DNA from: Tyto alba
Lineage: Eukaryota; Chordata; Aves; Strigiformes; Tytonidae
Assembly: GCF_018691265.1 (NCBI RefSeq)
Contig: NW_024881322.1
Span: 14,843,489-14,907,488 of the forward strand
DNA length: 64,000 bases
Reading direction: 5' to 3'
Part shown: positions 15,121 to 28,199 of the stretch, piece after piece
Numbering within the stretch: the first letter of the stretch is position 1
How the letters are laid out: each line of letters begins with the position of its first letter
The notes under the pieces: generated by a model
Databases searched by the model: none
What the model was told of the DNA's origin: nothing
The model's input: the letters and a program-made list of their open reading frames with translations, nothing else
Position numbers and translations under genes: made by a program

Positions 15121-17147
15121 GATCCAGATGTCATTTCCCTTACCCTGTAGGGAAATCTCCTCGTTTCTCCACCTGCCACCTTCCACCACCCCCCAATTCC
15201 TGTTCCAACAGCCCGCAGCCCAGTGCTCCCAGTCCAGGAGCCTCCAGCGGGGCCTGCAAAGCGTGGGCAGGGGAAGATGAACCAAAGTAGGTAGCGAATA
15301 CAACCCCGACCCAAGTCCCAGGCCTGAACTGGGCTGGTGCCAGTCCATTCCCTTTACTGAAACAGGGGAGCAGCTGCCTGGCTGCAAAGGCACCCGAGCC
15401 TGGGAGCCCTCGCTACCTTTGCTGCCTTAGGAGACCACGGGATCTACCTCTCACACCACTCTCACCACACGGTAGGTCCCTCCTTGTTTTTCCTCCCTCG
15501 CCCCAGCAGAAGGAACATCTGCAGCCTCAGCCTGGCTCCAAGCAAGGCCAGTTTGATCTACACTGCCACCTCTACCAGCACCTCCAGAAGCCAGAGCCAG
15601 AAGAGATCCTCTCCTGCGAGCAGCCTGTGGAAACCGCTGCAAATCGGTTTAGTGTCCCAGCTCATCTCCTCCTTTTGCAAGGGTGGGGGTAAGGAAAGGA
15701 AAAAGAGCTCATTTTTCTGGTGAAGTGAAGCAGCGCGATACCGGGCTTCAGAGTAAAAGCAAAGGCCTCCAGGAAGCAGGACAACAGGCCACATGCCCAT
15801 CAAGGTACCATCTTAAACATGTATGTCAAACAACCCTCCATAAGTCAAAGTCTTCCTGAAGAAAAGAAGATTAAGTGTTAGATATATAATCCTCCCTTTA
15901 CAGAGGAAAATAACATGCTCTGAAAGAATAAAGACCCAAGTCACAGAGAAAGTTGATCAGACTCAGGTTGCAAGTGGTTTGGTCTCCAGCTCTTGCCCCC
16001 TACAAACAAGGCTGCCTCATTTAAACCATAAGAGACAGCTTAGTATTTAATAGTGATTTTTTTTTTTTAAAGATCTGGCTAGTGTAGGAATTCCTTTTAT
16101 TCCTCAGAAGCAATTAAGGAACTGCATTTACAGGCACTGTAAAGCTGTGCTCAGTGACTGAAAGACCAGGTGGAGCCGATTACAGCCAGAGCAAATCACA
16201 ATTGCTTTTAAAAAAAAATTTAAGGATCCCATCTCATGCTCAAATAGCCCTGGGGAAGGTCTCCAAAAGCACTTCCAAAGGGCACACGACGCAAAGTGCT
16301 ATGACCTAAACATTGTTTCCACTCTCACTCAAAACCAATGTAAACCAAGAGGAGCCATTCAGTGAAGCAACACCGAGATAAAACTGATCCAAGCGTCTGA
16401 AGGACCACGGTCCTGGGAGAGTTTCCCCCTCGCCGGGGCTGGCTTCTGATCAATGAGTGTCATTGTTCTTGCTGCTGACTTGTGACTTCAGTGACTCTTA
16501 TCTCAAAGTTTCATGAACAAAATTACCCTCTGTATAATAAAGCCTTCCTAGGGCACGCTATCACTTATTTAGATGCTAAGCCAATCTTAGCTAGTCTGCT
16601 AATGCCAGTAGCTGCCCACTGGTATCCAAGCCGACCTTTCCTGTGTTCCAGCACAGTGGCTCTTGCCATACCTTGATATAACAGCACCTCCTGCTTAGTT
16701 TCAACTCTCACAGGTTACTTACTGTTTTGTTTCCAGGTCTGGAGACTGAGACTCCTTGTTATAAAACTAAGAAAATACCATCAAAACCACTTTTTCACTG
16801 ACAAACGGAGCTGTAGCTACCCTATAATAAACCAGACAGGAGAAGTTCAGACCATGCTTCCGAGTAAAATTCTCAGTGAAATGGAGCAAGAAACACCACC
16901 ACCTTCTCAGACAGCTACAGAGCATGAATTCTCCCAAAATGTCAGGACTCATCAGGACAAAATAAGATCTGAAGCCTACACAGCAATGCGCTGTTCAGCC
17001 TGTTTATTCCATACAAAAGTGATTCTTTTGGGAGAAAACCAGTCCACATATACTCATAGGACTGTGCGGGACACACATACTGCCAGGGACTTGTCTTTCC
17101 TTGTGCTCTGGTGATTCTGGCTCCTGCAGAACTGGAAGAGACTAGTT

Positions 17148-17166
17148 AAAAAAAAAAAAAAAAAAA
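17148..17166. repeat. Poly-A tract (19 A)
   Basis: A pure A run in intron 2. Confidence 0.93.
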
Positions 17167-18421
17167 TCAGAAAATATTTATACTTGCTTCCTGCTAAATA
17201 CAAAACTGAAACACTTGGCATTATTTTGCTTTTAACTTGCCAGTGTAATATATTGATATCATAAGATTAGCTGAAGATGGCTGGCACTGTTTTCCAAAAT
17301 GGAATACTTTTAATACCACCATCCCCACAGGAGGTATCTTTGAGTGTTTTGGGGTGTGTTACAAAGTATAATGATGCAATCTGCCTTTTGATTTCAGTCA
17401 GCTTGGTTTGCATTTGCACACTACCATCCACCCGCAGCAAACAGTTTGGGGCAGTGGGGAAGACTGCATTGCGTCCAGGATAAGAGCCTAGTAGATAAGG
17501 TTTGAGAAGGTGTCAAGGTGTTCCATTATCAAGTCCCCTTGAGTTTTGGTAGGGTTTTTTCCCCTGTGTTAAAAAAGGAGATAAAAATAAACACATGATG
17601 ACTATTTCCAGTACAGTGGCCATTGCCAAGTTTGAAGAGAATGGTCACCAGGCTGTGCGCACCGCTGCAGCTCCGTTTGGGCTACAGAAAACTCTCAGTG
17701 ATTTCTGTGGAAGCAGAGTTTAGATAACACAAAGTATAATCCCACACTAAATGCTTGCCAATGCATGAGTACTGGACAACCTCCCTTGTTTCTCTCATCC
17801 TCACAATCCAAATCCGTGCTCTGGACTTCACTGAAAGCAGACCCTACACCTTTAATCCCACACTGCCATTCTGTGACAGACTCCTGACCTCTTTTATTAC
17901 CGTGTTCCTTTAAAAAAATGAAAAGGATACACAAGAGATACAGCTGAAGCAAAGCCTTACCTCAAGGAAGATCATTCCTGTGCTATGAAATCAAAGGTTT
18001 TGCAGAAATCTCAGTTTAACTTAGTCTACTGTTACGGTGTCCCTAACGTTACGGGTTTTATCAAGCCACACAAAATTAAAGTACTCAAAAAAAACAATCC
18101 AGAAAGGTCAAGAAATCAACTAGAAAGATCTGACAAACAATAACAATCATGCTTTAAACAAAATACGACTTCTGTGAAACAAGTATTAATCTTGGACCAA
18201 ACTCTGATCCATTAGACCGGAAGAAATCAACTTAGACTCAGTATGGTGGGACATTAGCAAGAACAAAGTTTAGTTTCTATGCCTCTTCATTCCGAGGATA
18301 CTAAATCTCCTTTTTCACAGTTTGTAAGTAACTAACTGATTATTTAAGTCCTCAACCTGCGAACAGTCTGTGCATACACTTAGATTTACACACTTAAATA
18401 ACCCAATTCCTAGCAGCAGGT

Positions 18422-18443
18422 GTGTGTGTTTCAGGACACACAC
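18422..18443. repeat. GT/AC inverted repeat
   Basis: GTGTGTGT, a 6-base loop, then ACACACAC. A low-complexity hairpin of uncertain meaning. Confidence 0.8.
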
Positions 18444-21400
18444 GTTACCTTGAATGTTCCAGTGTTCTGGTTATAGCATTATAAACCAAACCCCAAGGAA
18501 TCTCTGTGACTGTACAATGCAGCTGTATCCACTGGTTAAGAATTATCATAGTCAACAGAAATAGAAGCCCAGATCTCCAATAATATTACAAATTTGCTCA
18601 GTGAAAACTTACCTAGAGATAGCCAAAGTTGTTGTTTCCTACTCACAAACACAGGACAAATGGGGAAGGGACCAAGCCTGGACATTAACTAGAGTCATCA
18701 CCCAAGTACTACACTTCTCTACTAGCAACCTGCTAGACACATAACCAAGTCAGGTTATCAATAACTGGAAGCACAGAGCAACTCTTCAAATATTAACTAA
18801 AATATTTCCTTACAACTCTGATGGGGGACAGGGAGAGGAAAAAAACAGAGGAGAGGAAAAAGGGGAAGGGGTGAGAGCTTGTGTGTGTAGGTAAGGAATG
18901 GGGGCTCAATATACAACAGCACTAAATATTTTATCTTCCAACCAAGTTGCTACAAAGGAGTCCTGATTAACATTTCATTGCAAAAGATGCACCTCTATAC
19001 TAAAGGCCTTAAAAATCTACATTTAAATGGAATACAAAAAAAATGCTATACAAAAGCATCCTCTAGGCATTCCTTTCTAAAAGCAGTAGGTTAAAGGTTT
19101 GATTTATATAGACTTTAAAGAGGTTATACATCGCCTTTGTCACATCACAGTTTAACTGTGTAGTTTCACCTCAGCTTCACATTTATGAACTGGATGAAGA
19201 CAATATCATTTCTGAAGTGCAAATCCAGACTTTTTTTTATTTTTTATTTTTTTGGTCTGTTAAAAATTCTCTTTAGTACATATAAATGCTAACATCTAGC
19301 CTTTGAGGTATTTCTCTTTATTTTTTTTTACCTATTTCCCCAAAAAACTAACATGCTACAGGTCTTAATTTTATTTCACAGTAAACAGCACATGAAAGTG
19401 CTTGCTGGAATATTTATTAGATTCATCTGTTATCATTTTGTTATATGATCTGCAAAGAAGAAAAAAATATACTCACGGTTATGCAGAAGAACATAGTTGG
19501 TGTACCATGACTGCAATATGGCCTGGTTGATCTTTACTGGACCCTATGCTACAAATGAGAAATCCTTGGCTTTACTGCATTTCAGCGTGGTACCTGTTTG
19601 CACAGGCAACGTTGTTGGAATTACCTAAGCTCTCTGCTGCCCACCACCTATAGGCCAGTAATTCTCACTCCACGCAAAATCCAACTAAGCTAAGCACAGC
19701 ACTGAAGATAAAATTCAACACTTTCTAATCAGCTGTTCCATAGCAAAACACAGCACAGAAGGGACTGGTGCGGCAGCCAGCCGCCATGGGATGCCAGAGC
19801 ACTCAAACTGGGGGCCCATCTCCTCATCTAACCCCCAGTGTCTGCCCAAGGAACTGGTGAGAGATACTAAGCAAAGACACCAAGCCACAGGAGAGAAGCC
19901 AACACTTAATAAATGCAAAACACATCAGAACCCAAATATGTTTGCCTAAATGTTGAATGACTCCTAATTATTTATAATCAGCAGTCATTAAGTCATGCTT
20001 TTCCCCACTGATCCCTTCAGTGGTGAGGAGGCCAGCATGAAAAATGGGTGAGCATCCTTCCTGGTGGCCAACTGCTCCTCCTCCCATTGGGACTCAGCCA
20101 AAGCCCATGAGGCAGGTCCTGACCTCAACACATCAGGGATGAGGCCTCGAACTCTGCAGAAGTCTCCAGCTTCCAGGAAGGTTATGGTTCACCTGGTTTT
20201 ATAGGCAGAAGGCACAGGCCGCCTCACGCTGCAGCCTCTCTCCCAGAAGACTATTAAGCTTCCTATGAAACTCAGTCAGAGGTTAAAGACCACATAACCC
20301 CCCACCTTACCTCCCACAGACTCACAAAGTGGTGGCCACCTTCTGCAGAAAGCAAGGGAGGAGGAGCAAGGCAATTACGCCTCAACTCAAATGATGCACG
20401 ACTGCAGCACACATTTGCACCTGCATATTGCCTGCTCCTCCCCCTGGCAGCAAACCTGTCTGCATAAATGCAGCACAGGTGGGTCCCCCAGGAAGGTAAT
20501 GGTGATCTGATTAAAAAAAACATCATTTATAAAGCGTTCTTCAGCATTTGGACAAAACCATATGGCAATGCCTTACGCATCCTACCTCATATCAGACCTT
20601 TGTTATCTTCAGTGAAGCCCACGGCTTTTCTGCTGGGAGGGAGTCCTACCCAGACCAAATGTAGTCTGTATGTAAAGGCTACTGATTAAAACAGCTCCAG
20701 AAGTCATCAACCAAATTCTCTCCCCTGTCATCCTCACCCAGCAAAATAAAACTTCTAACCAAGAGTTCAGTGAAGCCAACTGACATACGCCTTCCTTGAT
20801 GGTGTTGAAGGTCCCGAGGGAGAAATACTTGACAAATTGTGAAACATTAGAGAGCCACTGTGCACCATTTTGTAAATAGATGATCTGGAAAGTTGTACAG
20901 AGTTGCTGAAAAACACCTTTTGTGTTTCCAGCTACTTACCACAAGCTCATAACCACAACACTTCTAAAACTCCGTGAATCTGCACTGTAGGATACTTGAT
21001 GACAGAGTGAATAACTCTGTAATTGATGCAGCAGTAGCAGCTCTCAGACACAACTCTGGCATTTACTCCCTGAGAAATAAATATTGACTTAACAGCAACT
21101 CCCAGAGCATATGCAAAAGCCATATGAACGATTGCTTCCACCAGTGCAGACTCACACATTCGGAATGACGCCTGCCACTTTATTCTAACTCGTTCAACCA
21201 TGTAAATCATGAGAGAGAAATCTCCTCTTACATCTGCGATGAAAAGAAGCCAAGAAATTCTCCTCTAATTTCATCCAACCTATAACTCTATTCTTAAATG
21301 GGCATTTTACACACCACATCCCAGTCCCACCAACACACACACATAGAAATGACTCCAGGGTAGCAGCCTGCATCAGTAACACCCATTGGCATCCAAAGAC

Positions 21401-22440
21401 CATTTTACATTGTGTGGATCTGGGATTTTTAGGCTAGGTCCTTAACTTCAAGCAACCACTGTTTCAAGTTAATTTTACAGTAAAAGGTTGGATTAGTGAC
21501 AGTTTGAAAAGCGCAACACAGTGAAATTTCCTCCATTTTTTTTACTCTGAAATGGACCATAGGACATATTGTCCTTGTCACTCCAAGCCTCACAGGAGTC
21601 CTCAGGGCATTCCAGCCCTCAACAAGCACTGTAAAATGCAAATAACTAGCATCATCAGCCTTAGCACCCAATTACAAGGGTTTATGGCCAAACTGAGGGC
21701 AATTCTTGACATAAAATTAGGCCAGCAGATAATGAAGCTCGATTGCTACCTACTGGTACAGACTTTTGAAAGCATAACTTCATGGTTCCGCACCGTATAA
21801 CCCGAGCAGAAGGGTGCAGTGGTAAATTGGAGCACATGTGGGTGCACCCAACATGTGCTTGTCTGCAGGGTCCAGTAAGGAATGTGCCTGTGCCTTCGTA
21901 AGAGAAAGGGTCTGCCTCCACGAACAGATGTTTCCCAGTACTGCCACCCTGACAAGACAAGAGGGTCCAGTCTGCAGCGCTCACAGATACAGAGCCACCT
22001 CATCTGCCCCAATGGTGAATTTGCAGTACCGGGTCTCAGAAGTGTGAAACTCTCGGGAATTTCCTTTTGACATGAACAGCTATCCAGCAGAGGTAAGGAC
22101 AAGACCTCAAATCCCATCTTAACTGTAGCACAGCCAAGAGCTGAACATACATCTGCAGAGATAAAACACCAGCATATAAAAACGCTGTGATAGCTTGTTT
22201 CTTGAAACCCAACAAGAAGGCGGTCTAATAAGGGAGTCACACATCCTTAATTATGCTGGCTCCACAAGTTTAACTGTAATTTTGACAATTGCAAAATAAT
22301 TTATAACTCAGCCGTAACTGCTTATTGTGAGTAATGTACATTGCATGTTATTTTCAGATGATAGCAAAGCAGAGAGAGGTAGCACCCTGATTTGGCAAAG
22401 GTCCCTAATGGCTGTCTTTCGTTAAGCCCAGAAAGGAGAG

Positions 22441-22456
22441 ACAGACAGACAGACAG
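22441..22456. repeat. (ACAG)n short tandem repeat
   Basis: Four copies of ACAG, followed by CATCATCATCACCACC triplet-like sequence. Confidence 0.85.
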
Positions 22457-23759
22457 CCATCATCATCACCACCACTCATCTACTTCTGGCATCCCAGGGC
22501 TAAAGGGAACATAGGGATACTCATCCTGATATAACATGTTACAGAATAGTATTCCCCAGAGAATACGGGGAAGCTTATATAAGCAGCAGTGAAACTGGGC
22601 AACTTTCCAGTGAACTCATCCAACTGCCTGCAGTCTCCCATTTCAAGGTAGCTGAAATGCTGAGTGCTGCATAAAGTCATCTGATCTACATCCCATGCAT
22701 TTTAATAAAGAATGGGAAAGAACAGACACTTATTAGTGTCTGCTAATTTTTATTTCCTGCAACACTGAAATGTAAAACATCCTCCTCCTTTCCCCTGCTT
22801 ACACAGTCCCTCTTAGTTTTAAGTCACTTGCAGGCATCTCCAGTACTGAAACAAAAAAAAGATGTGTTTATGAACAGAAGCCTTCTGAGTGTTTTTAAAA
22901 AAGAAAAATGTTTTATCAGCTATCAATTTAAAAAAAAAAAAAAGGTAAAACAAGCAAAAAAAAGTTTAACAAAACCACTGTAAACTAAACGCTAAGCAGT
23001 CTTTATTTCCCTTTCCAGATCCTTCCATCCCTCCCTTTCAACTCCACTCCTTGAAATAAACTGGGACCACGTGGTAGTAGTCACATAAGCCAACTTCACA
23101 CTCTTTGCTGACCTCGTAAGAGAAAGTTTAGACTGGATTTCCCTATCTAGAAGGGAACAGATGAAGGAGCAGTGTTAACACACTGTTTGCAACATCTGCA
23201 TTTTTATTTTTATGTCTCACTTTTCGAGTTGGAAACTTATTCTGCCTGACCTCCAGAACAAGCAAAAGAACAACCTACAACCTGAAGGGACAGAAAGCTG
23301 GGAAACAGATTTTCAGTGCCATCATTTCATACCTCTTCATGGCTTGTGTTTACCTTAGTTAACATCCACCTAACTTCAAGGATTCTCTACATTTTGAAGA
23401 AGAATTACCTGTTACTAAATTCTAAATGCTCCCCATTTCAATTACAGTTTGATAGCCTGAGATATACACACTGCTGCCCTCTGCAACTGCTCCAGCAGAA
23501 CCAAGGAAAAGAAATTTCACTGCTCTCTTTATTGCTAAAACAAAATACAAGCCCAACAAAATAAAGGATTTTCCTCCGATTCCTCTCAATTTCTCATTGT
23601 TTAGGTATGTTCCATGTTAAAATAGGTTTAATCCTGCAAGACAGGGGGCTTTCACAACCAGGCTGCCAAGGATTTGGTTTCCACAGTAGCCAAGATTCCT
23701 GGAAATCCAGAAACATCTGTACAAGGCAACACTGCAGCCAGACCACACCGGAGAGCTGC

Positions 23760-24010
23760 AGATAGGAGGGATGCCCGTCACATCCCTGCCGGGCATGTGC
23801 TCAAGGCAACCCAGCTCACACGCAGGCCTGGCCGCTAAGCCTGGCTTATCTGGCACTGCAAAAAGCCATCAGTCAACCCTGTGCCCGTGTCCCGCTCCGT
23901 TCCAGCGCCGGGCTGAGGTTCTGCCCAGCGTCCCAAAAGGGCCTACCCCCCTCGGAGGGCACGCGGCGTAAATCCAACACGGTACGCCCGGCCAGGCGCA
24001 AACGCAGGAG
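23760..24010. other. GC-rich islet in intron 2
   Basis: About 250 bp with raised GC and CpG content (GTCCCGCTCCG, CAGCGCCGGG, GCACGCGGCG). No coding pattern or mobile element is recognised. Confidence 0.55.
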
Positions 24011-24315
24011 CCTAAGTCACGTTCAGACACTCGAACAAAAAACTTCTGTAGCTCTCCCTTCGTGTCTAACACTCATCTCTAAAGGCAATTTTCACCTCTT
24101 ATGAAAATTCATGTTAAGTTATTCTGTATCGATTACTCTGTGCCTACCTACAAGCTCTTACACCTCTGCAGTTGAAGTACTGGTCCCACGATCAACAGTG
24201 GCCTCTGTCTAACAATGCTAAAATACTGATTTTTGACAGGTCCTTAGTCCAACTATAACCAAAAAATTCACCTGAAATCTGTTTAAATGAGACCATCACA
24301 GAGAAGTACAGAGAG

Positions 24316-24515
24316 CTCTTTCTTTCTTTTCTTTCTCTCTTTCCTTCCTTTCTTTCTCTCTCTCTCTTTCCTTCTTTCTCTCTCTCTCTTTCCTTCTTTC
24401 CCTCTCTTTCCTTCTTCCTTTTTTCTTTCTCTCTTTCCTTCTTTCTTTCTTCCTTTTCTTCCCTTAGGTCCTGTCTTTCTTCCTTTCTTTCACTCTTTCT
24501 CTCTCTCTCCCTCTC
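24316..24515. repeat. Pyrimidine-rich CTTT/CTCT microsatellite
   Basis: About 200 bp of almost pure C and T with mixed TTTC, TTCC and CT units, broken once near 24467-24475 by TAGGTCCTG. Long polypurine-polypyrimidine mirror sequence like this can form triplex structure; that is general knowledge, not shown here. Confidence 0.92.
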
Positions 24516-25484
24516 ATCTGAAATTTCATCTGGTGAAATTTTTGATATATTTGCTCCAGGTTCTTATTTACTTGCAGATATAATTTTTTAAGAGTAGGCT
24601 TATTTTTAGCACCTCTTTTGAGCCTTGAAGATAAATGTAGCAATAAATCACAGTCCCTTGAAATATTTTTATCACTTGAGATGTTTTGGTATCCTTCAGA
24701 TTAAGAAATAATCTTCTCAGAGAAAAAAATAAATAATTTTGTGGTACCAAAGGAAATGTATGCAAGAGTTTAATTCTGATTTAAGTTAGATGGCTGAAGA
24801 AAAAGGTCTTTGGGAATTTAAACTGCAAAACCAACCTACCTCCTCCTATCATCTGAACAGTCAAAATAAAGTGTTCAAAGCTGAGAAAAGGACTTCTAAA
24901 TTGTTTCCGCTCTTATGTATACAACATTAAACTCTATCATGTCAGCAAAAAAAATGGTGTCTTGGAACAGGTATTTTAAGCTCAGGGTGACTGTCAGAAG
25001 AAGATGCTGATGCACATCAAATTGAAAATATTAAATAAAACCTACCATAAATATTTTTCCTTGACCAACACTTAGAAAACATGGCACTGACTTAGATTGG
25101 ATTGAATGTTGGAAATGAATTTGGGAAAAATCCCTCGAGGGTTTCCAGAACCATGCTTTTTTTGGCAGAAGCACTAATACCGTGTACCCATCCCAGTGTT
25201 TGAAAGTTGCCAATGTCCATTCACTCTAACTCTTCAGCCAAAAGGCTCCAGAGGTAAGAAATAATTCATCATACACACATTCACAAAAGGAGGTTTAAAA
25301 TAATGTTCAGGTAACAGCTTAGAAGTCTGGCATTTCTCTAAGCAAAATTGTGCCATTTTCCATCTTGCTTTCTAGTGAGAGGTGTGATCCATTAAAAAGG
25401 CACTGAAAATGCCTGTGAAAAACAGAAGAGCTTTATTGCAGTTTGTGACTGAATATTTAAATTTCAATTCAAATCAAAGGATTC

Positions 25485-25550
25485 CCATGCTGCTCCCGTG
25501 GAAGTCAACGGCAGTTGTACCATTGATGCACTTCACGATAGAAGCAAAGT
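25485..25550. repeat. Degenerate ancient amniote dispersed repeat (tentative)
   Basis: It contains CTCCCGTGGAAGTCAACGG followed by CAGTTGTACCATTGATGCAC. This resembles the GAAGTCAATGG ... CCATTGACTTC signature that recurs in old dispersed repeats of birds and other sauropsids. The family is not assigned; the match is from memory and imperfect. Confidence 0.35.
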
Positions 25551-26149
25551 TTGTATCTTACCAAATCCCTGAAACCTGGAGTAGTTCAAACTACAAGGAG
25601 TCACTCGAATTATTACAACTCCATGGGAACTAAGTCATAATTATCACTTTCTTTTTTTCTGATCATATAGAAGAGCCTTCAAATAGGACATTTGCAAAAG
25701 AAAGCACATTTCCAGAATTAGGTCCTGAGATAGCTTTGTGAGAAGTTATCTCAAGTTTTAGAGATGAAGGTTATATTTCAGTGGTCAAGGGATCGGGAGC
25801 CCAGATGTCCCACTGAAAGGAACCAACTAAAAGACAATGGCTTGGGCAAGGAGACTGGAAAGGAACACATAAGATTAAATACTTAAAGCTTGGACTAGTT
25901 AAAGTTGCTAAAAGTCATTTCAGTATTTCAGTGAGTTGTGGACTGGGGCCTTAAATGAAATAAAGCTCAGCCTTACCACTGAAAAACAATATGAAATTAT
26001 GACTACAACCGCACCTCACCGTGCACCTTTTACAGGGCTAATCTTGTCTCATCCCTGTCTCACTGTGGATCCTGCAAGTCGTGTTCCCCATGCAGCCCCA
26101 CAAACACCAAGGGGTAAGGAACACAGGCTGGACCACCAGCAAGATTAGC

Positions 26150-26440
26150 AGAACAGCTGAGGTGGGGAAGCCAAGCTCCTGTCCGGCAGCCACCATCCCC
26201 GCCGAGGTGTCCTCCCGGCCGTGAGAAGCCACGGCTTCCCGGGCACTTCCAGTGGGAAAATCCATGGGGATGAGAGGGAAATGTGCCAGGAGGTGCAGCC
26301 ACCTCCTGAGCCCACCCTGCACGGCTACACCTTCCTGTCAGCACCGAACTCAGCCCGGCCTTAAGGGCTTCATCGTCACAGGGGCTGAGCACCCCGGGGA
26401 CCCTCCAACAACTCGCGGTGCCCGACCTCTGCCCTCCCCC
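26150..26440. other. GC-rich islet in intron 2
   Basis: GC-rich stretch with CpG sites (CCCGCCGAGG, CCCGGCCGTG). A 142-codon open frame on the minus strand has no recognisable domain. Confidence 0.5.
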
Positions 26441-27328
26441 TCCTCTCCAGCAGAAATACAAATTCGAAAGTAAAAGCAGGAAGACCATTTATGAGGAGGA
26501 GCATTTTATCTGACTTCAAGTTGGAGCAGGCTGTGAACTCCCACGGGACGCCTAGGTTTACACACTTCGGATGAAACTGTAAATTGACTATTAAACACAC
26601 ATTTTTATCAAATCATATTTCTCCCTAAGAAGGCTGAGGACTGCCTGTTTATTTTTTTAATCTGATTCACTACGTTTACAAGTGGTAGAAAACCTGGTTA
26701 TATCAGCTGCTCCATCTTTTTAGTCCTATTCAAATGACTTTGATTTTGTTTTTCTAACACCACTAAGAGAACTATAATGCAAAAAAAAAAAAAAATCTAT
26801 AATCTATGAAAAGGCACTCTGAAATCCATCAACCGAGCTGTATCCATAATTGCTTCCCTGGATTATCAAAAAAAGGCTCATTTGCATATCTGTTATCTTT
26901 AGATACCCATCCTGGTCTATAAACAGTTATCAATCCCATTCAGAGGCCAGTCCACAAATTGAAGTTTTCTATAGAGGGAATTAGCTATAAACAAGCCCAA
27001 GGCAATTTTCTTTGACAGCCAATGGTAAACCATAGGAAGTAACTTTAATAGTGATTTACAGTGCTTCTCTGGTTTCCATCCAACTTTTCCTTCTTGTGCT
27101 TCTGTTCCATCCAAAAAGGAATTTTTCAGATGTTCTAATTTCCCATTCAAGATGCAATCAATCCCAACTCTAGGTGCGTCTAATCCAATTTTTACGGTAT
27201 GTTCATGGGCCAGCACCAGAGAAAAAGAACTCTCTCTTTATTTTCTTTCAATTGCCTCTGCTGCAATCACAAGACTTGTCATCTCCTGGTGTGAAATGCA
27301 CAACAGTAGAAGAGAGAGCCAAGGAGGT

Positions 27329-27330
<2 letters not shown>

Positions 27331-27352
<22 letters not shown>
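27331..27352. repeat. (GA)n microsatellite
   Basis: A perfect GA dinucleotide run of 10-11 units, followed by AAGAGAAA. Confidence 0.93.
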
Positions 27353-27359
<7 letters not shown>

Positions 27360-28199
27360 ATAAGCCAATCTACCAAAAAGAAAGGGGAAAAGAGATACAA
27401 AAAAAATAACATTAACGTTTCTGAATTATCTGACATATCGAAAGCTTCAATTTACCGGAATACTTAATTAACTCAAGATTTTTAAAGCCTGTACAGAATT
27501 TGTAAATTCTTCATTGAAATCACAATATGCTGTTAGAACTGGGGTATTTAAGAATGGAGGACTCCAGCTTCATACCACCCGGCTTCCCCACCTATTCCAC
27601 CGCTGCACCGCTTGCTCACGCACACCACCCTCACACACACGAGTAACCACCGCTCTCCGACCGCCCACGCCACCGAGAGTCAGAGGACTGCTCCTCCTTT
27701 ATAAACAGAAGACCTTTCCTCTTAACAGCCTCTTCTGGCTAACTCCGAACTTCCTAGAGACGCGCATTTTAAAATATTTATTTTTAAATCTCCAATTAAA
27801 AAATATCTCTGAGCCGCTGGCACACACAGTGGATCTGAACGTGCATCACAGGCACTGCAGAGAAATAACAAACAGGGGCACGGTTCCCCCTGGGGCAAAC
27901 TCCAGCAGATGAAGGTAAAGCAGCCAAAACCCCACTGACTACAGACACCTTCATGGATTTTATATCTGAGAGAGTAGCTGCAGAACAGAGAATTACACCC
28001 AAGAGTTTAGCAATTAATAAATATCCCCTGTATCAACACTGCCCAATAAAAATTGGTGCCTTTTACGTTAAAGACAAACACATTTGCTTTACATATCTCA
28101 GACCATGAACCCCTGTACACTCCTCTATTTCTTTTCTCTATAGATGCGTATAGATGGGAGGGGGGGGCGTATATATCTATACAGATATATACGTGAGTG

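Noticed and set aside
21746..22240. 164-codon minus-strand frame
   Set aside because: No recognised domain, no splice or start context, and an overlapping frame on the other strand; consistent with chance.
22437..22480. Short regular repeats as a possible CRISPR-like array
   Set aside because: They are simple ACAG and CAT microsatellites with no spacers, in a vertebrate genome.
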